Below the pieces are notes generated by a model. That model was not told where the DNA came from, did no database searches, and was given only the letters and a program-made list of their open reading frames with translations. DNA of 64,000 bases from JAHDHW01 sp965277415 (lineage in GTDB: Bacteria; Bacteroidota; Bacteroidia; Chitinophagales; Saprospiraceae): the NCBI GenBank assembly GCA_965277415.1, contig CBDICS010000014.1:73539-137538 (forward strand), written 5' to 3'. The position numbers and the translations under genes were made by a program. Shown piece by piece: positions 61,229 to 64,000 of this stretch. Position 1 is the stretch's first letter. Every line of letters begins with the position of its first letter.

Positions 61229-62524
61229 TCAGCGATTCGTTTCATAATATTCAACAATTCTATCATCAACCATAATGTCCTGCGGTCTGATTTTTTGTTT
61301 CAAAACAATGCCTTCTAATGTTCGACATCGACTAAGCGCAACATAGGTTTGCCCATGTTCAAAGGCGCCACGGCCAAGGTCAATGATGATTCTGTCAAAT
61401 GTTTTCCCCTGACTTTTGTGAATTGTAATGCCCCAGGCTAATTTAAGTGGATATTGTTTAAATGTGCCAAGCGTTTCAGATTCAATTTTAGTCTCATCCT
61501 CTTTATCTAATTTGTATTTTTTGATTTCCCATTCTAATCTTTCAACATCAATATGACGGTCTCCATTTTTATCGCTAATGAGTACCCGAATATTATCAGG
61601 ATCAAGTCTTAGAATTTTACCAATTGTACCATTAACAAACTTCTTTTTAGGATCATTTTTTACAAACATAACCTGAGCGCCTAATTTCAAACGCAGTATA
61701 GGCTCTGTTGGAAATAGTTTTGGATTAAAATTACCGTTTATCGTAGCAGTGAATGTTAATTCTGGGTCTTGAATTCTTTTGAGTGCTTGCTGGTTTATTT
61801 GATCAACTACCGCATTTCTTGGAGAAAGCGTAATATAAAAGTCTTCTGATACAAAATCAGGTTCGTGTCTTTCATTCAGATCGTCCAAATCATCATAATC
61901 TATCTGATTGAGTCGAACGGCCTCTAATAGCCTAAGGAAATAACGAGATTCTTGTCTATAAGCTTTGCGTAATTCTATAGTCTCCATTTGAAAACCTTCC
62001 TCATATACCTTTGCCGAAAAGAAATACGGAGTATCATAAAAAGATTCAAACAAAGCCTTTTCTGCTTCAGAAGAAACGATTGGTGGCAATTGAAATAAAT
62101 CTCCAAAGAAAACCATTTGCACACCACCGAAAGGATCAATAATATTATCTCGATTTATACGCAGAAAATAATCAATGCTGTCTAAAAGATCGGCTCTTAC
62201 CATTGATATTTCATCAATGACCAATACCTCAATATTTTTATAAAGTTTATGATTTTTTTTTCTTCTAATGTCTTTTCTGTGTAATGGTTTACCAGGAAAG
62301 TTGAAAAAAGAATGGATGGTTTGGCCTTTTACATTCAAGGCAGCTACACCAGTTGGTGCCAAAACCACTGTTTTTTTTCGACTTGTATTTCTGAAAAGTT
62401 GTAGCAAAGTCGATTTTCCAGTACCTGCACGGCCTGTAATAAATACATTTTGACCTGATTTTTCAATTTTATCAAGTGCATAACGAAAGTCTTCGTTGAG
62501 TTCTAGTGGTCTCTTATCCTTCAC
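61229..62524 (-). CDS. PIF1-like helicase / AAA ATPase
   Basis: 431 residues, starting at GTG 62524 because no in-frame ATG gives the full P-loop domain. Walker A is GRAGTGKST (31-39), motif Ia is APTGVAALN and motif II is VIDEISMV. GDLFQLPP is motif III and ALSRCRT near the C-terminus is motif VI. PIF1 helicases unwind DNA 5'-3', including G-quadruplexes. A TATATTTG element sits only 5 bases upstream of the start, and the second GTCAGG array lies beyond it. Confidence 0.87.
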   Translation of the reverse strand: MKDKRPLELNEDFRYALDKIEKSGQNVFITGRAGTGKSTLLQLFRNTSRKKTVVLAPTGVAALNVKGQTIHSFFNFPGKPLHRKDIRRKKNHKLYKNIEVLVIDEISMVRADLLDSIDYFLRINRDNIIDPFGGVQMVFFGDLFQLPPIVSSEAEKALFESFYDTPYFFSAKVYEEGFQMETIELRKAYRQESRYFLRLLEAVRLNQIDYDDLDDLNERHEPDFVSEDFYITLSPRNAVVDQINQQALKRIQDPELTFTATINGNFNPKLFPTEPILRLKLGAQVMFVKNDPKKKFVNGTIGKILRLDPDNIRVLISDKNGDRHIDVERLEWEIKKYKLDKEDETKIESETLGTFKQYPLKLAWGITIHKSQGKTFDRIIIDLGRGAFEHGQTYVALSRCRTLEGIVLKQKIRPQDIMVDDRIVEYYETNR

Positions 62525-62529
62525 AGGTG

Positions 62530-62537
62530 CAAATATA
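62530..62537 (-). promoter_or_regulatory. -7 element (TATATTTG) directly before the helicase start
   Basis: Exact match on the minus strand, 5 bases before the GTG codon. The GTCAGG array begins 15 bases further upstream. It implies either a leaderless transcript or a start further inside the gene. Confidence 0.45.
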
Positions 62538-62552
62538 GTAAATTGTTAGGAG

Positions 62553-62729
62553 GTCAGGTAAGTCAGGTAAGTCAGGTAAGTCAGGTAAGTCAGGTAAGTC
62601 AGGTAAGTCAGGTAAGTCAGGTAAGTCAGAAGGCCAGAGGTCTTAATCTGACTACTCTGACTATCTGACCACCTGACTCCCCTGACCACCTGACCTTCTG
62701 ACTCCCCTGACTATCTGACTCCCCTGACC
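62553..62729. repeat. inverted GTCAGG array 2 (8 perfect 9-bp copies)
   Basis: Eight uninterrupted copies of GTCAGGTAA occupy 62553-62624, followed by a partial copy. About a dozen CTGAC words with variable spacers (62648-62729) form the opposite arm, so the region can fold into a long hairpin. It lies between the divergent helicase and lamin-tail genes. Confidence 0.9.
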
Positions 62730-62846
62730 TTCCGCCGACAGTTAACTGAAAATTAACCTTTTTGAATACAAGAAATGCAGTTTTTTATAGTAATTTTGCA
62801 ATTCGTCAAAGCAAAGGCGAGCTAGAACCTAGGAAAGCTTAAAACC

Positions 62847-62880
62847 ATTGTAATCTACACATTTTGAAGCCCTATATTTG
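62847..62880 (+). promoter_or_regulatory. Bacteroidota-type promoter for the lamin-tail gene
   Basis: ATTG (62847-62850), a 22-base spacer and TATATTTG (62873-62880) lie 26 bases before the ATG at 62907. A second TAATTTTG is at 62791-62798. Confidence 0.6.
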
Positions 62881-62906
62881 TTTTTTCACCATCAAATTCA
62901 TATGAC

Positions 62907-63980
62907 ATGAAAAAAGTTCTACTTTTTATTTTTGCAATTATCAGTACTTTACAATTATCCGCTCAGTGCGGTCAGATTTTTATCTCTGGATACGTAGAGG
63001 GATACGGGAATAATCGAGCTTTAGAAATCTATAATCCTACAAATACTGCAATAGACTTATCGGCTTATTCAGTTGGACGGTTTAGTAATGGCGATGCGGC
63101 AACTAATTTATATGAAGGTATTCAATTGCCAGCAGAGATGATCCAGCCATATGATGTTTATGTAGTTGTTTTGGATAAAAGAGATTCTTTAGGATCAGGT
63201 TTTGAAACGCCAGTTTGGAATGGTTATCAACTTTGGGATGTATTGATCGACCAGGTCACTGGTGAGCCTATACTTGATATGGATGGAGATACCATCTATA
63301 GTGTTCAATACGATGCCAATGGTTTGCACCTTTATGGAAATGAATACCACGAATGGTTAGATTTAGAAGGAAAGGCAGATGCATTTCTTTGTCCGGTATA
63401 TGATATAAATAATTCTTTGTATTTCAATGGTAATGATGCCGTCGTATTGATTTCGGGAACTGAGGTAATGTCTGATGGTTCGAATGTGATTGATGTGATT
63501 GGCGTTATAGGTGAAGATCCAGGTGATAGTTGGGCAACTGCTGACGGACAGTGGATAACCAGAGATAAATCCCTTACCAGAAATCCAGACATCGCTGGAG
63601 GCTCAGGTATTGTTGCTACAGCTTTGGGGGATACTTTGGCATATCAAAATTGGGATATTTCTTATAAAAATGACTTTAGTGGTCTAGGCGCGCACAATTG
63701 TGTATGTAATTTAGTGAGTGCGAATGAACTGAATGAGGTGCCTTTTAATATGTACCCTAATCCACTTGTTCATAATGAATTGACTATAGCCGCTGCTGAA
63801 AAAATCGAGGAAGTAATCATCTATAATATTTTGGGCGAAGTTGTTTTTATAAATCAGGTAGATAACTTTAATAATCAAACAACTCTAAATATCCCCAATT
63901 TAAACACTGGAATATATGCGGTTTCTATTCAGTTTGAAGGAAATAAGCAGTCTATCCAAAAGTTGATGATTGGGAAGTAG
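62907..63980 (+). CDS. lamin tail domain protein with T9SS sorting domain
   Basis: 357 residues with a signal peptide (MKKVLLFIFAIISTLQLSAQ). Residues ~21-270 resemble a lamin-tail domain, opening CGQIFISGYVEGYGNNRALE with the 'lEIYNPTN..idLSaYsv' core. Residues ~280-357 are a T9SS sorting domain (YPNPLVHNE at its start, GIYAVSIQFEG at its end). Lamin-tail domains in Bacteroidota are common in secreted nucleases and adhesins, but no nuclease domain is seen here. It has its own promoter downstream of GTCAGG array 2. Confidence 0.8.
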   Translation: MKKVLLFIFAIISTLQLSAQCGQIFISGYVEGYGNNRALEIYNPTNTAIDLSAYSVGRFSNGDAATNLYEGIQLPAEMIQPYDVYVVVLDKRDSLGSGFETPVWNGYQLWDVLIDQVTGEPILDMDGDTIYSVQYDANGLHLYGNEYHEWLDLEGKADAFLCPVYDINNSLYFNGNDAVVLISGTEVMSDGSNVIDVIGVIGEDPGDSWATADGQWITRDKSLTRNPDIAGGSGIVATALGDTLAYQNWDISYKNDFSGLGAHNCVCNLVSANELNEVPFNMYPNPLVHNELTIAAAEKIEEVIIYNILGEVVFINQVDNFNNQTTLNIPNLNTGIYAVSIQFEGNKQSIQKLMIGK

Positions 63981-64000
63981 TTTTTGAAACAGGTTCTTAG

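Overview
The window reads as a chromosomal segment of an AT-rich Bacteroidota, most likely a member of the Saprospiria/Saprospiraceae (inferred from gene content, not proven). Four secreted proteins end in a type IX secretion (T9SS) sorting domain, with a 'YPNP'-like start and a 'GIY/GYY..' core. Many lipoproteins have a Bacteroidota-style lipobox. A TamL-type lipoprotein, a CcsA-type cytochrome c maturation cluster and DUF6438 and LuxC-like genes are present. Bacteroidota promoter elements (TAnnTTTG) lie before several genes. I see no rRNA, tRNA, CRISPR array, prophage or insertion sequence.

Layout. 1-5,000: a truncated GT2/GT-C fusion glycosyltransferase, an aspartate aminotransferase and a MATE exporter. 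5,000-11,500: a rightward run with a lipoprotein-type oligopeptidase B, an outer-membrane protein, RluD, DUF1415, a LuxC-like reductase and endonuclease III. 11,600-18,600: TamL, a TrmH-type methyltransferase, a membrane protein, a PgpH-type HD phosphodiesterase and DUF5995. 19,200-22,250: an M43 metalloprotease, a DUF6438 lipoprotein and a BNR-repeat protein. An 830-base gene-poor stretch follows. 23,000-25,850: a small membrane protein, deoxynucleoside kinase, GatC, a LolD/MacB-type ATPase and a PduO-type adenosyltransferase. 25,900-32,300: leftward genes for an N-formylglutamate-amidohydrolase-like exoprotein, WG-repeat lipoprotein, class V aminotransferase, muramoyl-alanine amidase and LEA-2 protein. 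32,390-37,700: ccmB-ccsA-ccmD-gdh, then Lrp/AsnC and TraB/GumN. 38,000-43,000: sbcDC. 43,000-52,300: chitinase-like GH18, YheT hydrolase, dihydroorotase, DUF2306, NupC, uridine kinase and two outer-membrane proteins. 52,390-58,430: leftward DUF genes, an S33 hydrolase, an MFS transporter and an amine oxidase. 58,700-64,000: lipoproteins, an APC permease, a PIF1-like helicase and a lamin-tail T9SS protein.

The coding content is mostly housekeeping and envelope biology. I did not find a convincing new multi-gene system. The most unusual material is intergenic, where several families of palindromic or foldback repeats occur. The first is arrays of ~21-bp micro-hairpins joined by GATCACAA, four of which abut the stop codon of a leftward gene and read GTGATC in that gene's mRNA. 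The second is two inverted arrays of 9-bp GTCAGG units, each ending just upstream of a TAnnTTTG promoter element in a divergent intergenic region. The rest are several 100-170 bp foldback elements with shared arms. No transposase is nearby, so they would have to be mobilised or maintained from elsewhere. The protein-level oddities are the GT2/GT-C fusion, a periplasmic insertion in CcsA, a three-cysteine endonuclease III, a dihydroorotase lacking the first HxH histidine and a lipoprotein with a duplicated cysteine module.
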